Origin: an uncultured Acidobacteriia bacterium
GTDB lineage: Bacteria > Acidobacteriota > Terriglobia > Bryobacterales > Bryobacteraceae
Length of the DNA: 64,000 bases
Reading direction: 5' to 3'
NCBI GenBank assembly: GCA_903881085.1
Contig: CAIRSA010000427.1
Coordinates: 1-64,000, forward strand
Shown here: positions 63,236 to 64,000 of the stretch, in pieces
Layout of the letters: each line of letters starts with the position of its first letter
Numbering within the stretch: the stretch's first letter is position 1
Program-made: the position numbers and the translations under genes
The notes under the pieces: generated by a model
Told to the model about the DNA's origin: nothing
Seen by the model: only the letters and a program-made list of their open reading frames with translations
Database searches by the model: none

Positions 63236-64000
63236 ATGCACTCATTGGGTCGAAAGATCTACCGCGGCGCAGATTTCGAAGTCGACCTCTCGCAGCACGT
63301 AGTCCGTTTCGGCGGCGAACCCCAAGCTCTGCGACCGCGGACCTTCGATCTATTGCGTTTTCTGATTGAGCACCGCACTCGTGTGGTGTCGCGCGAGGAA
63401 TTGCTCGCCGAACTCTGGGAGGGCACAACCGTCACCTCCAATTCCCTCACCCAATGCGTGAACGAACTACGCAAAGTCCTCAATGACGATCCGCGTGAAT
63501 CGCGTTTCATCAAGACGGTCGCCAAATCGGGATACCAGTTCATTGGTCCGGTGGAAGAGGTTCAAGTCGGCTACCTGGAAGAGATCACCTCGATACAGGT
63601 TGAGTACGACGAACCGGATGTGCCAAAGTTGCCGGGGCCGGCGTCGAATTCCTGGAAGCGGCTGGGCGTGGCAGCTGCGGCGCTCTGCTCGGTTGTGATT
63701 GCGTGTATTGGGATATGGCGTTCCATTGGCGTCTCGAATCGGGCTGATACCGTGATCGTTCTTCCGTTTGAAAACTCTTCGACCAGCGCGGATCTCGATT
63801 GGCTTCGCGAAGGGCTGCCTGACATGCTGATCACGAATCTGGGCCGTGCACCGGGCATGAACGTACTGGGACAGGAACAAGTGCGTGCGCTGCTTGCGCC
63901 TGGCCGTGCGGACGAGCAGGCTTCGCGTGCCTTTGACCGCGCGGTTGCGTGGGGCAGGCAGCACGCGGCCGATATTGTGATCAGCGGATCATTCGGCCGG
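63236..64000 (+). CDS. Winged-helix transmembrane regulator (CadC/ToxR-like), partial
   Basis: The frame is open for 255 codons from the ATG at 63236 to the right edge, so the C-terminus is missing. Residues of about 8-105 form an OmpR-type winged helix (FEVDLSQHVVRFGGEPQALR, then RTFDLLRFLIEHRTRVVSRE and FIKTVAKSGYQFIGPV). A membrane helix follows (LGVAAAALCSVVIACIGIW, about 144-162). The periplasmic part begins VIVLPFENSSTSADLDWLRE, a FlgO/TolB-type segment, and commonly leads to TPR repeats. Such proteins join DNA binding to outer signals. It is divergent from the large surface-protein gene. Confidence 0.88.
   Translation, partial: MHSLGRKIYRGADFEVDLSQHVVRFGGEPQALRPRTFDLLRFLIEHRTRVVSREELLAELWEGTTVTSNSLTQCVNELRKVLNDDPRESRFIKTVAKSGYQFIGPVEEVQVGYLEEITSIQVEYDEPDVPKLPGPASNSWKRLGVAAAALCSVVIACIGIWRSIGVSNRADTVIVLPFENSSTSADLDWLREGLPDMLITNLGRAPGMNVLGQEQVRALLAPGRADEQASRAFDRAVAWGRQHAADIVISGSFGR

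Overview
The window looks like chromosomal DNA of an Acidobacteriota member, most likely the Solibacter/Bryobacter (Bryobacterales) branch. Pointers are the GC-rich coding style, two operons of planctomycete-type DUF1549/DUF1553 plus DUF1501 genes, a carboxypeptidase-regulatory/TonB-dependent Oar-like receptor, paired PQQ-propeller proteins, a winged-helix/transmembrane regulator, and many small toxin-antitoxin loci. This placement is inferred from gene families; no 16S or other marker search was possible. I saw no rRNA, tRNA, CRISPR array, insertion sequence or intact prophage.

Layout. 1-2475: the tail of an upstream protein, three tandem phage-tail-collar (microcystin-dependent-protein-like) genes and a GNAT acetyltransferase. 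2472-5999: a small DUF4062-like gene, an Mrp-type ATPase lacking its usual CxxC, tsaD, and divergent queA. 6011-9065: a PIN/UPF0175 toxin-antitoxin pair, a PA14 protein, an Uma2 pseudogene and a glycosyltransferase. 9089-13490: heme-containing DUF1549/DUF1553 gene, DUF1501 gene and a SnoaL-like gene. 13584-15897: a compact operon of a dead HtrA-like protein, an intact HtrA-like protein and a LuxR-type regulator with a degenerate receiver. 15860-19825: a giant duplicated membrane protein. 19860-23556: a second DUF1549/DUF1553-DUF1501 operon, without the heme domain. 23661-26691: sulfatase, sugar-binding lipoprotein and ankyrin protein. 26692-27282: non-coding, with two inverted-repeat elements. 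27283-29777: nagA, NUDIX hydrolase and a TonB-like protein.

29886-30550 is a VapBC pair. 30606-38110 is a three-gene RND efflux operon (adaptor plus two MdtB/MdtC-type pumps). 38276-42771 holds two PQQ-propeller proteins and a secreted M55 D-aminopeptidase. 42775-43439 is another VapBC pair. 43615-47316 is smc. 47483-49138 has a MerR regulator with two TipAS domains and a GNAT. 49171-50696 has two related AbrB antitoxins, one with a complete PIN toxin and one with only a toxin stub. 50713-53180 holds three secreted proteins of unknown role. 53177-57723 holds an Oar-like outer-membrane receptor and an RpiR-type regulator with a palindromic operator candidate between them. 57730-63090 encodes a 1786-residue surface protein, and a divergent winged-helix membrane regulator runs off the right edge.

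The genes suggest a soil polymer degrader: sulfatase, sugar-binding protein, N-acetylglucosamine catabolism, TonB-linked uptake and envelope proteins, with accessory toxin-antitoxin modules between them. The most unusual items are the pseudoprotease/protease/LuxR operon, the Mrp without CxxC, the tandem-TipAS MerR, the orphan AbrB with a vestigial toxin, and the palindrome pair in front of the Oar-like receptor.
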